From: Amycolatopsis aidingensis
Lineage (GTDB): Bacteria; Actinomycetota; Actinomycetes; Mycobacteriales; Pseudonocardiaceae
Assembly: GCF_018885265.1 (NCBI RefSeq)
Contig: NZ_CP076538.1
Location: 4,314,001 to 4,378,000 of the forward strand
Direction: 5' to 3'
DNA length: 64,000 bases
Part shown: positions 35,553-43,645 of the stretch, one piece after another
How the letters are laid out: every line of letters starts with the position of its first letter
How positions within the stretch are numbered: position 1 is the first letter of the stretch
Notes under the pieces: generated by a model
What the model saw: only the letters and a program-made list of their open reading frames with translations
What the model was told of the DNA's origin: nothing
Databases searched by the model: none
Program-made: the position numbers and the translations under genes

Positions 35553-37358
35553 CTAGCCGGCCAGCCACATATGCGTGACGTCCCCCAGCGCGTTCGGGAA
35601 GCCCGCGAAGCCTTCGACTCGGCGCGAATGGAACTGCGGGTTCTTCTGCCACATCACCGGCACGATCGCGGCGTCGGCGATGAGCTGCCGCTGGGCCTCC
35701 TCGAAGGCGGCGACGGCGTCCTCGGCGCTCGCCGCTGAGGTGGCCTCCTCGATCAGGCTGTTCACCCGCTCGCTGTCGTAGAACCCGTAGTTGGTGCCCC
35801 AGCTTTCGCTGTCCCGCTCGATGTCCCCGCTGTAGAACAGCGGCTGTAGGTAAGTCCGTCCATTGAGGCCGAACCAGTCGGGAATCCAGCCGGGGGCGGC
35901 GATATCCCAGGCGCCTCGCCTGGCGTTGTCCGGCACCTGGAGGAACCCGGAGTAGAAGTCGTCGCCGGGCACCGGCTCGGTTTGCAGGGTGATACCCACC
36001 CGTTGCAGGCTGTCCTTGAGCGTCTGGGCGACCTCGGGATGGTTACCCGCGTTGCGGTACTTCATCCGCAGGGTCAGCCCGTCGGGGTAGCCCGCCTCCG
36101 CGAGCAGCTGCCGCGCCCGCTGGACGTTGCCGGTGCCACCCTCGCTACCGTACGGGCACCCGAAGTTGTCGATATGGCCGCGGGACAGGGTCGGCATCAC
36201 CTGGCAGGCGGGGCTGGCGACCTGCGGGCCGCCGTAGACCTGGATGATGGCGTCCTTGTTCACCGCATAGTTGATCGCCTTGCGCACGGCGGTCTTTCCG
36301 GTGGCACCGTCCTCGTTCGGGCTCACCATGTTGAACACGATGTACTTGTTGAACAGGCCGTTCTCCACCAGCTCCAGCCGGTCGTCGCCGTACAGGGTGG
36401 GCAGCTGGGAGGTCGGCGGCGGGGTGTCCCAGAGCAGGTCGGCGGTGCCAGCGGACACCTGCTGGAAGGCGGACTGCTGGCTCAGGCCCTCCTGCACGTG
36501 GATCCGGTCGAGATAGGCCTCGCGTACCCCGTCGGTGCCCTTCTCCCAGGCGGGATTCCGCTCCAGCACGATCTCGCTGCCAGGGTCGTAGCTCGTGACC
36601 TGATATGGGCCGTTGGACAGCACGTTCTGGTTGAACTCCTGGCTGCTCGGCACGTACTGGAGGTACTCCTCGGGAGCGGGCGTGGCGAAGTACTCCGCCA
36701 TGATGTTGAGGAAGTCCGGGGTCGGGTGCAGCAAGGTGAACCTGATCGTCCGCTCGTCGACGACCTCGATCCCGGAGATCGCGTTGTCCCGGACGTAGTT
36801 CCCGATGGCCTCGGCGGTGCCCTCGACCTCGGAGAAGCCGTCACAGTACTGCCGCATACCCTCGATCGTGGAGGTGTAGTACGAAAGGGCACCACTCGGT
36901 TTGACCGGGTTGCATAGCCGTTCGATTCCGCGCTCCATATCGGCGGCGGTGACCTGGCGCGGTGGCTCGGTGTTCCACCGCACACCCTCCTTGAGGGTGA
37001 AGGTGTAGGTCGACCCGTCGGAGCTGATTCCGCCGTTGTCCTTGCTGGGCACCTCGGTCGCCATATCAGCGACGAGTTGCCCGGCCTCCTCGATGTCGTT
37101 GGTGGTGGGGTAGGTGATCAGTTGCCGGGTGAAACCGCGCATGAGCACGTAGTTCAGCGTGTAGTAGGAGAACGCGGTGTCCATGCTGGTGACATCGCCC
37201 TTGCCGACGATGTTCAGCGTGCCGCCCCGCTGCGGTTCGCCCCCGGCTTCGTCTCCGGCAGGCACACCGTCACCGCCGCAGGACGCGAGGGCGAGCGCTG
37301 CCACGGCCCCGAGGGCCACCCCGGTGGTACGACCGCGCCTGGTGTGCGCGTTCATCAT
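35553..37358 (-). CDS. ABC transporter substrate-binding lipoprotein (SBP_bac_5 family)
   Basis: 601 residues. The lipoprotein signal is MMNAHTRRGRTTGVALGAV followed by ALALASCGG, with the lipobox LASC placing the acylated Cys near residue 27. The mature protein has the family's RGGTLNIVGKGDVTSMDTAFSY opening, a dinucleotide-independent oligopeptide-binding fold, and GGISSDGSTYTFTLKEGVRW. Such proteins bind peptides, opines, nickel chelates or glycosides; specificity cannot be read. It heads the five-gene importer unit, with AGGAGGTT before the ATG. It neighbours, on the opposite strand, an alcohol/aldehyde dehydrogenase pair that may degrade the imported compound (inference). Confidence 0.93.
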   Translation of the reverse strand: MMNAHTRRGRTTGVALGAVAALALASCGGDGVPAGDEAGGEPQRGGTLNIVGKGDVTSMDTAFSYYTLNYVLMRGFTRQLITYPTTNDIEEAGQLVADMATEVPSKDNGGISSDGSTYTFTLKEGVRWNTEPPRQVTAADMERGIERLCNPVKPSGALSYYTSTIEGMRQYCDGFSEVEGTAEAIGNYVRDNAISGIEVVDERTIRFTLLHPTPDFLNIMAEYFATPAPEEYLQYVPSSQEFNQNVLSNGPYQVTSYDPGSEIVLERNPAWEKGTDGVREAYLDRIHVQEGLSQQSAFQQVSAGTADLLWDTPPPTSQLPTLYGDDRLELVENGLFNKYIVFNMVSPNEDGATGKTAVRKAINYAVNKDAIIQVYGGPQVASPACQVMPTLSRGHIDNFGCPYGSEGGTGNVQRARQLLAEAGYPDGLTLRMKYRNAGNHPEVAQTLKDSLQRVGITLQTEPVPGDDFYSGFLQVPDNARRGAWDIAAPGWIPDWFGLNGRTYLQPLFYSGDIERDSESWGTNYGFYDSERVNSLIEEATSAASAEDAVAAFEEAQRQLIADAAIVPVMWQKNPQFHSRRVEGFAGFPNALGDVTHMWLAG

Positions 37359-37472
37359 CCGAACCTCCTGGCTTTCCCGCTCGTGGTCGGGTGCACCGGG
37401 GCGGGTTGCCAGTGGGGCGGTCCGGCAAGGGAACCGTCATGGGCTCGTTATCAAGGTGTCATGTCAGCGCTA

Positions 37473-38687
37473 TCACTTCGCCGGGCTGAGGAGGGCGACG
37501 CACTCGACGTGGTGGGTCATCGGGAAGGCGTCGAAGGCACGCAACCCGGCGAGGTGGTAACCATGCCCGGCGAAGGTGGCCAGGTCACGGGCCAGCGCAG
37601 CCGGGTCGCAGGCCACGTACACCACCCGCTCCGGCCGCCCCCGTGCGATCGCCTCGACCACGGCGTTACCCGCGCCCTTACGCGGCGGGTCCAGCACGAC
37701 GACCTCCGGACGCTCGTCGACCTGCCGCAGCACCTGGTCCACCCGCCCCGCCTGCCAGCGCACCTGCGGCAGGTCGGCCAGGTTGGCCCTGCCATCCCGC
37801 ACGGCCTGCGCACTGGACTCCACCGCCAGCACGCCGCCCGCGGTACCGACCTGCTCGGCCAGCACGGCGGCGAACAACCCCACCCCGGAGTAGAGATCCC
37901 ACACCCGCGCACCCTGGCTGGCGGCCGCCCACCGGCCCACCACGGTGGCCAGCGCGTCGGCAGCCGCCGGGTGCACCTGCCAGAAGCCGTGCGCCGCGAT
38001 CCGCCAGTCCCGCCCGGCGGCGTGCTGCACGGCGACGCCGCCCTTGACCTGCCGGGACTTCCCCTTGCCTCGCACGGTGGTCAGCTCGCGCAGGTGCGTG
38101 CGGCCCGCGCCGTCGCCGGTCACCTCCAGCTCGCTGCCCGGCCGCCAGCGCACGGACAGCGCCTCCTCCATCGCCTCCGGAACCGAGATCGGGCAGCCCG
38201 CCAGCGGGATCACCCGGTGGCTGCGGTGCGCCCGCAGGCCGGCCCTGCCCTCCTCGTCGGCCACCAGCCGCACCCGGCTGCGCCAGCCGAGCGGGCCGCC
38301 GGGCAGCGCCTCGACCTCCACGCTGCGCTCCAACCCGGCCAGCCTGCGCAGCTGCTCGACGATCACCTGCGCCTTCAGCTCCCGCTGCGCCTGCGGTTCG
38401 GCGTGCTGCCAGTCGCAACCACCACACAGGCCAGGAGCGGCCAGCGGGCACACCGGCTCCACCCGGTGCGGGGAGGCGCGCAGCACCCGTACCGCGTCGG
38501 CGCGGCAGAACCCGCGCTGCCGGTCCTCGGTGACCTCGGCCAGCACCAGCTCACCGGGCAGGGCGTGCCGCACGAACACCACCCGGCCGTCCACCCTGGA
38601 CACGCAGTGGCCGCCGTGCGCCACGGCGCCCACCTCCAGCTCCAGGGTGCGGCCCAGCCAGCTGTCCTGACTCGTCGTGGCACTCAC
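37473..38687 (-). CDS. class I SAM-dependent RNA m5U methyltransferase (TrmA/RlmD family)
   Basis: 404 residues. An N-terminal TRAM domain (LELEVGAVAHGGHCVSRVDG) precedes a cysteine cluster, CPLAAPGLCGGC, likely to bind a [4Fe-4S] centre as in RlmD. The methyltransferase domain has DLYSGVGLFAAVLAEQVG (SAM motif I), VVLDPPRKGAG (motif IV) and VVYVACDPAALARDL, whose Cys attacks the uracil. It would methylate U to m5U in tRNA or rRNA; which one is not clear. GTG 38687 overlaps the stop of the KimA-like gene (GTGA). This pairing matches Rv2690c-Rv2689c in M. tuberculosis. Confidence 0.92.
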   Translation of the reverse strand: MSATTSQDSWLGRTLELEVGAVAHGGHCVSRVDGRVVFVRHALPGELVLAEVTEDRQRGFCRADAVRVLRASPHRVEPVCPLAAPGLCGGCDWQHAEPQAQRELKAQVIVEQLRRLAGLERSVEVEALPGGPLGWRSRVRLVADEEGRAGLRAHRSHRVIPLAGCPISVPEAMEEALSVRWRPGSELEVTGDGAGRTHLRELTTVRGKGKSRQVKGGVAVQHAAGRDWRIAAHGFWQVHPAAADALATVVGRWAAASQGARVWDLYSGVGLFAAVLAEQVGTAGGVLAVESSAQAVRDGRANLADLPQVRWQAGRVDQVLRQVDERPEVVVLDPPRKGAGNAVVEAIARGRPERVVYVACDPAALARDLATFAGHGYHLAGLRAFDAFPMTHHVECVALLSPAK

Positions 38688-40729
38688 CTGCGCTCCTCGT
38701 CCGAGCCGTTGTCCGAGCCATTCGTCGCCCGCTGCGTGCCGTACAGGCCACGGCGGACGTCGCCCGCGATCGGCCGTTCCCACGCCCCGGTCCCGGAGCG
38801 CCGCTTGGAGGACTCCAGCTGCCACGGCACGCTGGTCACCATCACCCGGGGCTGGAAAAGCAGCCTGCCCTTCAGCCGCAGCGCGCTCTGGTTGTGCAGT
38901 ACCTGCTCCCACCAGCGTCCCACCACGTACTCCGGGATGAACACCGTCACCACGTTGCGCGGGCTGTCCCCGCGTACCCGCTTGACGTAGTCGAGCACCG
39001 GCTTGGTGATCTCCCGGTATGGCGACTCGACCACCTTGAGCGGAATGGAGAAGCCGTGCCGGTCCCACTCGGCCACCAGCGCCCTGGTGTCGGCGTCATC
39101 CACGTTGACGGTGACCGCCTCGAGGATGTCCGGCCTGGTCGCCTTGGCGTAGGCCAGCGCGCGCAGCGTCGGCTTGTGCAGCTTGGAGACCAGCACGATC
39201 GCGTGGTTGCGCGAGGGCAGCACCGGTGGCTTGGCCTCCTCCTCGCTCAGCTCCTCGGCGACCCGGTCGTAGTGCCTGCGGATCGCGGTCATCAGCCAGT
39301 ACACGGCGGCCATCGCCACGATCGAGATCCACGCCCCGGCAAGGAACTTCGTCGCCAGCACGATGACCAGCACGGCGCTGGTCATGAACAGGCCGAAGGA
39401 GTTGATCGCCTGCGCCTTGCGCATCCGGCGGCGGGCGTCCGGGTCGGTCTCGGTGCGCAGCAGGCGGTTCCAGTGCCGGATCATGCCGCTCTGGCTGAGC
39501 ACAAAGGACACGAAAACACCGACGATGTACAGCTGGATCAGGCTGGTGACCTCGGCGTCGAAGGCCACCACCAGCAGGATGGCGAACCCGGCCAGGAACA
39601 GGATGCCGTTGGAGAAGGCCAGCCGGTCGCCCCTGGTGTGCAGCTGGCGCGGCAGGTGCCGGTCCTGGGCCAGGATCGAGCCGAGCACGGGGAAGCCGTT
39701 GAACGCGGTGTTCGCCGCCAGCACCAGGATCAACCCGGTGAAGAAGATGACGAACCAGATCCCCGGGGAGAAGTCGGCGAACACCGCGTTCGCCAGCTGG
39801 GCGACCAGGGTCTTCTGCTCGTAGCCTTCCGGCGCGTTGACCAGCTGGGTCTCCGGATGCTCCGCCATCACCACCCCGGTCACCCTGGCCAGGAACAGCA
39901 GGCCGAGGAACATGGTGATGGCCAGCACGCCCATCAGCAGCAGGGTGGTGGCGGCGTTGCGGCCCTTGGGCTTGCGGAAGGCGGGCACCCCATTGGCGAT
40001 CGCCTCCACCCCGGTCAGCGCCGCGCTGCCGGAGGAGAACGCGCGCAGGATCAGGAAGACCAGGCCGAACCCGGCGAGGTGGGTGTCCTCCTGCACCAGG
40101 ACGAGGTCGGCGCTCTCCGCGCGGACCTCGTCACCGAGCACGAACACCCGGAACGCACCCCAGCCGATCATGCCGACGATACCGACCACGAAGGCGTAGG
40201 AGGGCAGGGCGAACGCGGTCCCCGACTCGCGTACCCCGCGCAGGTTGACGGCGGTCAGCAGCAGGATCGCGCCGACCGCGAAGGCCACCTTGTGGGTGGC
40301 CACGAACGGTACGGCGGAACCGATGTTGGCCGCAGCCGAGGCGATGGAAACGGCGACCGTGAGCACGTAGTCGACCAGCAGCGCGCTGCCGACGGCCAGC
40401 CCCCAGCGCGGACCGTGGTTGACCGAGGCGACCTCGTAGTCCCCGCCGCCGGAGGTGTAGGCGCGGACGTTCTGCCGGTACGAGGCCACCACCGAGACCA
40501 TGACCAGCGCCACGACCAGCCCGATCCAGGGGCTGAACACGTACGCCGACGCCCCCGCGACGGACAGCATGAGGAGGATCTCCTCCGGCGCGTAGGCCAC
40601 GCTGGACATCGGGTCGGACGCGAATACCGGCAGTGCGATGCGCTTGGGTAGCAGCGTGTGCGAAAGCCGGTCGCTGCGGAACGGCCGGCCGAGGACCAAC
40701 CTCTTCGCCGCAGTGGTGAACTTGGACAC
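38684..40729 (-). CDS. KimA-type APC potassium importer
   Basis: 681 residues with about 12 membrane helices and a soluble C-terminal region of about 190 residues. Stretches correspond closely, from memory, to Bacillus subtilis KimA (YdaO): ASDPMSSVAYAPEEILL, SYRQNVRAYTSGGGDYEV, GSALLVDYVLTVAVSIASA, RAFSSGSAALTGVEAIANG, LVLAANTAFNGFPVLGSIL, RGDRLAFSNGI and VGVFVSFVLSQSGM. KimA is a high-affinity proton-coupled K+ importer inhibited by c-di-AMP at its C-terminal domain. The divergent neighbours encode two TrkA/RCK potassium regulators, which supports this call. GTG 40729 has a leaderless-type TAGGCT box 6 nt upstream. Older annotation would say amino-acid permease. Confidence 0.87.
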   Translation of the reverse strand: MSKFTTAAKRLVLGRPFRSDRLSHTLLPKRIALPVFASDPMSSVAYAPEEILLMLSVAGASAYVFSPWIGLVVALVMVSVVASYRQNVRAYTSGGGDYEVASVNHGPRWGLAVGSALLVDYVLTVAVSIASAAANIGSAVPFVATHKVAFAVGAILLLTAVNLRGVRESGTAFALPSYAFVVGIVGMIGWGAFRVFVLGDEVRAESADLVLVQEDTHLAGFGLVFLILRAFSSGSAALTGVEAIANGVPAFRKPKGRNAATTLLLMGVLAITMFLGLLFLARVTGVVMAEHPETQLVNAPEGYEQKTLVAQLANAVFADFSPGIWFVIFFTGLILVLAANTAFNGFPVLGSILAQDRHLPRQLHTRGDRLAFSNGILFLAGFAILLVVAFDAEVTSLIQLYIVGVFVSFVLSQSGMIRHWNRLLRTETDPDARRRMRKAQAINSFGLFMTSAVLVIVLATKFLAGAWISIVAMAAVYWLMTAIRRHYDRVAEELSEEEAKPPVLPSRNHAIVLVSKLHKPTLRALAYAKATRPDILEAVTVNVDDADTRALVAEWDRHGFSIPLKVVESPYREITKPVLDYVKRVRGDSPRNVVTVFIPEYVVGRWWEQVLHNQSALRLKGRLLFQPRVMVTSVPWQLESSKRRSGTGAWERPIAGDVRRGLYGTQRATNGSDNGSDEERR

Positions 40730-40735
40730 CGCGAA

Positions 40736-40741
40736 AGCCTA
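40736..40741 (-). promoter_or_regulatory. -10 box of a leaderless kimA-like transcript (TAGGCT)
   Basis: On the minus strand TAGGCT is followed by 6 nt and GTG 40729. Confidence 0.45.
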
Positions 40742-40778
40742 AAGTGCGGCGGGGGCGGCGACGCGGTACGGGTGAGGG

Positions 40779-40784
40779 TAGGTT
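40779..40784 (+). promoter_or_regulatory. possible -10 box (TAGGTT) for the trkA pair
   Basis: TAGGTT lies 37 nt before GTG 40822, with the GGGAGGAG ribosome-binding site between. The -35 region is weak. Confidence 0.35.
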
Positions 40785-40821
40785 CTCCGGCGGGTGAACG
40801 CCTACGGGAGGAGATTGCGGC

Positions 40822-41484
40822 GTGCACGTGGTGATCATGGGATGCGGCCGGGTCGGCGCGTCCCTGGCCGCTGCGCTGGGCAGACTGGGCCACGAGGTGG
40901 CGGTGGTCGACAAGAGCCGGCAGGCGTTCCGGCGGCTCGGCAGCGACTTCCACGGGCTGCAGGTGACCGGCAACGGGTTCGATCGCCAGGTGCTGGTGGA
41001 GGCCGGGATCGAACGGGCCGGGGCCTTCGCGGCGGTCTCCAGCGGGGACAACTCCAACATCATCTCGGCCAGGGTGGCCAGGGAGACCTTCGGCGTTGAG
41101 CACGTGGTTGCCCGCATCTACGACCACAAGCGGGCGGCCGTGTACGAGCGGCTGGGCATCCCGACGGTGGCGACCGTGCCCTGGACCACCGACCGCTTCC
41201 TGCGCACCCTCCTGCCGGACGGGGTGGCCACCTCCTGGCGCGACCCCACCGGCACGGTGGCGCTGCTGCAGCTGCCGCTGCACGAGAACTGGGTCGGCCG
41301 CAGCGTGCGTGACCTGCAGGACGCCACCGGCGCGCGGGTGGCGTTCATCATGCGCTTCGGCACCGGCGTGCTGCCGAAGTCCAAGACCGTGCTGCAGGCT
41401 GACGACCTGGTCTACGTGGCCGCGCACTCGGGCACGGTCAGCGATGTCACCAGCGTCGCGGCGCGCGCGCCGGAGGAGGACTGA
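40822..41484 (+). CDS. trkA: TrkA-type potassium regulator (CeoB-like, RCK protein)
   Basis: 220 residues. The N-terminal TrkA_N domain has the NAD-binding motif HVVIMGCGRVGASLAAAL and an acidic residue ending the second strand (VAVVDK); the TrkA_C region (about 140-215) contains LPLHENWVGRSVRDLQ. These proteins gate K+ transporters in response to NAD(H) or nucleotides. Its stop overlaps the next gene's ATG (ATGA). The pair corresponds to ceoB-ceoC of M. tuberculosis. No TrkH/TrkG channel is nearby; the divergent KimA-type importer is the obvious candidate partner (inference). Confidence 0.9.
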   Translation: MHVVIMGCGRVGASLAAALGRLGHEVAVVDKSRQAFRRLGSDFHGLQVTGNGFDRQVLVEAGIERAGAFAAVSSGDNSNIISARVARETFGVEHVVARIYDHKRAAVYERLGIPTVATVPWTTDRFLRTLLPDGVATSWRDPTGTVALLQLPLHENWVGRSVRDLQDATGARVAFIMRFGTGVLPKSKTVLQADDLVYVAAHSGTVSDVTSVAARAPEED

Positions 41485-42140
41485 TGCGGGTCGCGATTGC
41501 GGGCGCGGGCGCGGTGGGGCGGTCCATCGCCACCGAGCTGATCGACGCCGGGCATGCCGTGATGCTGATCGAGCGGGAGTCCACACAGTTCATGCCGGAG
41601 ACGGTGGAGCAGGCGGACTGGGTACTCGGCGACGCCTGCGAGGTGTCGACGCTGGAAGAGTCCGGGATCCAGCTGTGTGATGTGGTCATCGCGGCCACCG
41701 GGGACGACAAGGTGAACCTGGTGGTCTCGCTGCTGGCCAAGACGGAGTTCGCGGTGCGCAGGGTGGTCGCCAGGGTGAACACCCCCGCCAACGAGTGGCT
41801 GTTCACCGAGGCCTGGGGGGTGGACGTGGCGGTGTCCACCCCGCGGATGCTGGCCGCGATGGTGGAGGAGGCCGTCAGCGTCGGTGACCTGGTGCGGCTG
41901 ATGACCTTCCGGCAGAGCCAGGCCAACCTGGTCGAGCTGACCCTTCCCGAGGAGACGCCCCTGGCCGGCCGCCCGGTCCGCGAGGTCACCCTTCCGGGCG
42001 ATGCCGCGCTGGTCACCATCCTGCGTGGTGAGCGGGTGATCGTCCCCCAGCCGGATGAACCCCTGGAACCCGGCGACGAGCTGCTGTTCGTCGCCCGCAC
42101 CGACGTGGAGCCGGAAATCCGCGCCGCCCTCGGCTACTGA
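41484..42140 (+). CDS. TrkA-type potassium regulator (CeoC-like, RCK protein)
   Basis: 218 residues, paralogue of the preceding gene. VAIAGAGAVGRSIATELIDAGH is the NAD-binding motif, VMLIER the second strand, and VLGDACEVSTLEESGIQLCDVVIAATGDD the typical TrkA_N central part (given as VLGDACEVSTL and CDVVIAATGDD). The C-terminal TrkA_C domain has TLPEETPLAGRPVREVTLP. ATG 41484 overlaps the CeoB-like stop. Two single-domain RCK proteins acting as a hetero-assembly are known from mycobacteria. The gene ends before a 169-bp gap carrying tandem repeats and a hairpin. Confidence 0.9.
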   Translation: MRVAIAGAGAVGRSIATELIDAGHAVMLIERESTQFMPETVEQADWVLGDACEVSTLEESGIQLCDVVIAATGDDKVNLVVSLLAKTEFAVRRVVARVNTPANEWLFTEAWGVDVAVSTPRMLAAMVEEAVSVGDLVRLMTFRQSQANLVELTLPEETPLAGRPVREVTLPGDAALVTILRGERVIVPQPDEPLEPGDELLFVARTDVEPEIRAALGY

Positions 42141-42164
42141 CCCTTACTGGCCGTAAGTCAACAG

Positions 42165-42227
42165 CCAACGCATGCGCGTGAGCGGCCAACGCGTGGATGT
42201 GAGCGGCCAACGCATGCGCGCAGACGG
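42165..42227 (+). repeat. three tandem 21-bp repeats
   Basis: Units at 42165-42185, 42186-42206 and 42207-42227 each begin CCAACGC and end (A/T)GAGCGG or AGACGG, with only a few differences in the middle. They lie between the convergent trkA pair and the DUF3159 gene. Not a CRISPR: there are no spacers. Confidence 0.75.
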
Positions 42228-42254
42228 CAAACACGGCGACCAGTCGTGTTTGCC
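42226..42254 (+). terminator. hairpin between convergent genes
   Basis: GGCAAACACG and CGTGTTTGCC form a perfect 10-bp stem with a 9-nt loop, directly after the tandem repeats. It can serve the trkA pair and, less directly, the convergent DUF3159 gene. Confidence 0.6.
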
Positions 42255-42309
42255 ATTGACGCGCGCGCGTTTGCGCTCCACGCGCACGCTTTTGCCGTTC
42301 CCGTACGGT

Positions 42310-43107
42310 TCAGGCCTGTTGCGGGGGCGGGGTCTGGCCGTACTTGAGCCGGAGGCTCTCCTCGGTTTCGGCGTCCGCGGCCTCCTCGGCCTCGCGCAAC
42401 GCCTTGAGCCGCTTGTCCGAACGGCGGACGGCCCACACCACCACCAGCAGGGCGAGCCCCCACAGCGGGGCTCCCATCACGATCTTGGCAACGGCCAGCC
42501 AGCCGGTGAGGTTCTCGTCGTACAGCCAGCGCTGCACCACGAACCGGCCGGCGAACACGGCGACCATCGCCAGGGTCGCGATGTCGTAGCCGTAGCGGGA
42601 GAACTTGTCCTTGCGCCAGGCCATGCCCGCCCCGTTGATGGCGTTCCACACCACCCCGGCCAGCGGCCAGCGCACCAGCACCGACACCAGCAGCACGCTG
42701 CCGTAGATCACGCTCGCCCAGATCCCGAACAGGAAGAAGCCCTTGGCCGAGCCGGTCCGGTAGGCAATGAACGCGGCGATCGCCACCCCGAACAGGCCGG
42801 AGATCGCCGGTTGCACCGGCTCCTTGCGCACCACCCTGAGCACGGTGATCGCGACGGCGACACCCACCGCGCTCCAGATCCCCGCCTGCAGCCCGAACAG
42901 CGCGTTGGCGAGCACGAACACGACCACCGGGACCGCGGAGTAGACGAGGCCGGAGACGCCGCCCATCTGCTCCAGCATGGTGGGCAGCTTCTCCTGCTCC
43001 TGATCCTGTTCCCGCTCCCCCTGCTCGGCGGTCTCGGCCACCGGTTTCCCCGTGGTGCCGTCCTCGGCCTCGGGCTGCTTGTCGGAGTTGGCAGCGGGCT
43101 CAGTCAC
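42310..43107 (-). CDS. DUF3159 membrane protein
   Basis: 265 residues. A polar, Glu/Gln-rich cytoplasmic N-terminus of about 40 residues is followed by LPTMLEQMGGVSGLVYSAVP and about six membrane helices, with IWASVIYGSVLLVSVLVRWPLAG and KDKFSRYGYDIATL loops characteristic of the family (Rv2693c type). The function is unknown. It is encoded between the TrkA pair and the OB-fold protein, as in mycobacteria, and about 55 bp after the latter on the same strand, so the two may be co-transcribed. The tail is basic and Gln/Pro-rich. Confidence 0.87.
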   Translation of the reverse strand: MTEPAANSDKQPEAEDGTTGKPVAETAEQGEREQDQEQEKLPTMLEQMGGVSGLVYSAVPVVVFVLANALFGLQAGIWSAVGVAVAITVLRVVRKEPVQPAISGLFGVAIAAFIAYRTGSAKGFFLFGIWASVIYGSVLLVSVLVRWPLAGVVWNAINGAGMAWRKDKFSRYGYDIATLAMVAVFAGRFVVQRWLYDENLTGWLAVAKIVMGAPLWGLALLVVVWAVRRSDKRLKALREAEEAADAETEESLRLKYGQTPPPQQA

Positions 43108-43163
43108 GATGCGCGAACACTCATTCCTCGGTTGTCAAAGCCGTCCAGCGGACCACGGAACCG

Positions 43164-43541
43164 CTACGTGCTGGTCTGCAGCTCGTAGTACGGGTTGTAC
43201 AGCACCTTCTTGCCGTCGCGGTCGGCCATCCTGCCACGCGCCTTGATGGTGCGGCCAGGCTCGATGCCCGGGATCCGCCGCCTGCCGAGCCAGACTAGCG
43301 TCACGCCGTCGGTGCCGTCGAAAAGCTCGGCCTCCAGGGTGACGGCCTGGGTGTTCGGGCACAGCTCGACACTGCGTAACCGGCCGAGCACGATGACCTC
43401 CTGGCCGGACCGGCAGTCACAGGCACGCTGCGCCCCTCCCGCTTCCGAACGCTTCGAGAGGTCATCTGCGTCGAGATCCTGAACGTCGCTGGTCAGCTTG
43501 CGAACCAACCGGCTGAAGTAGCCGCCGTCTTTGGCGGGCAT
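43164..43541 (-). CDS. OB-fold nucleic-acid-binding protein (Rv2694c-like)
   Basis: 125 residues. A short helical N-terminus (GGYFSRLVRKLTSDVQDLDAD) precedes an OB-fold: GQEVIVLGRLRSVELCP, VTLEAELFDGTDGVTLVWLGRRRIPGI, GRTIKARGRMADRDGKKVLYNPYYEL. The pattern resembles the anticodon/OB-fold class that binds single-stranded nucleic acid. ATG 43541 follows ACAGGAG. In actinobacteria this gene is conserved next to DUF3159, and its cellular role is unknown. It is divergent from the hydrolase gene. Confidence 0.85.
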   Translation of the reverse strand: MPAKDGGYFSRLVRKLTSDVQDLDADDLSKRSEAGGAQRACDCRSGQEVIVLGRLRSVELCPNTQAVTLEAELFDGTDGVTLVWLGRRRIPGIEPGRTIKARGRMADRDGKKVLYNPYYELQTST

Positions 43542-43645
43542 ACGCGGTACTCCTGTGCTCCGGGGCCCCCGACTCAAACGGCCCGTGCAGGGACCAGCGT
43601 AACCCTTCCCGGGCGCGAAAAACCGCTTTCCGCCATGATCGCAAC

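Noticed and set aside
40730..40821. c-di-AMP (ydaO) riboswitch ahead of the KimA-like gene
   Set aside because: The divergent gap is 92 bp, too short for that riboswitch, and the KimA-like gene appears to be leaderless.
42165..42227. Possible CRISPR array
   Set aside because: Only three units, directly adjacent with no spacers, and no cas genes in the window.
42172..43188. Long plus-strand open frame beginning in the tandem repeats
   Set aside because: Heptapeptide repeats come from the 21-bp DNA units; the remainder is the mirror of the DUF3159 gene, which has clear membrane helices on the other strand.
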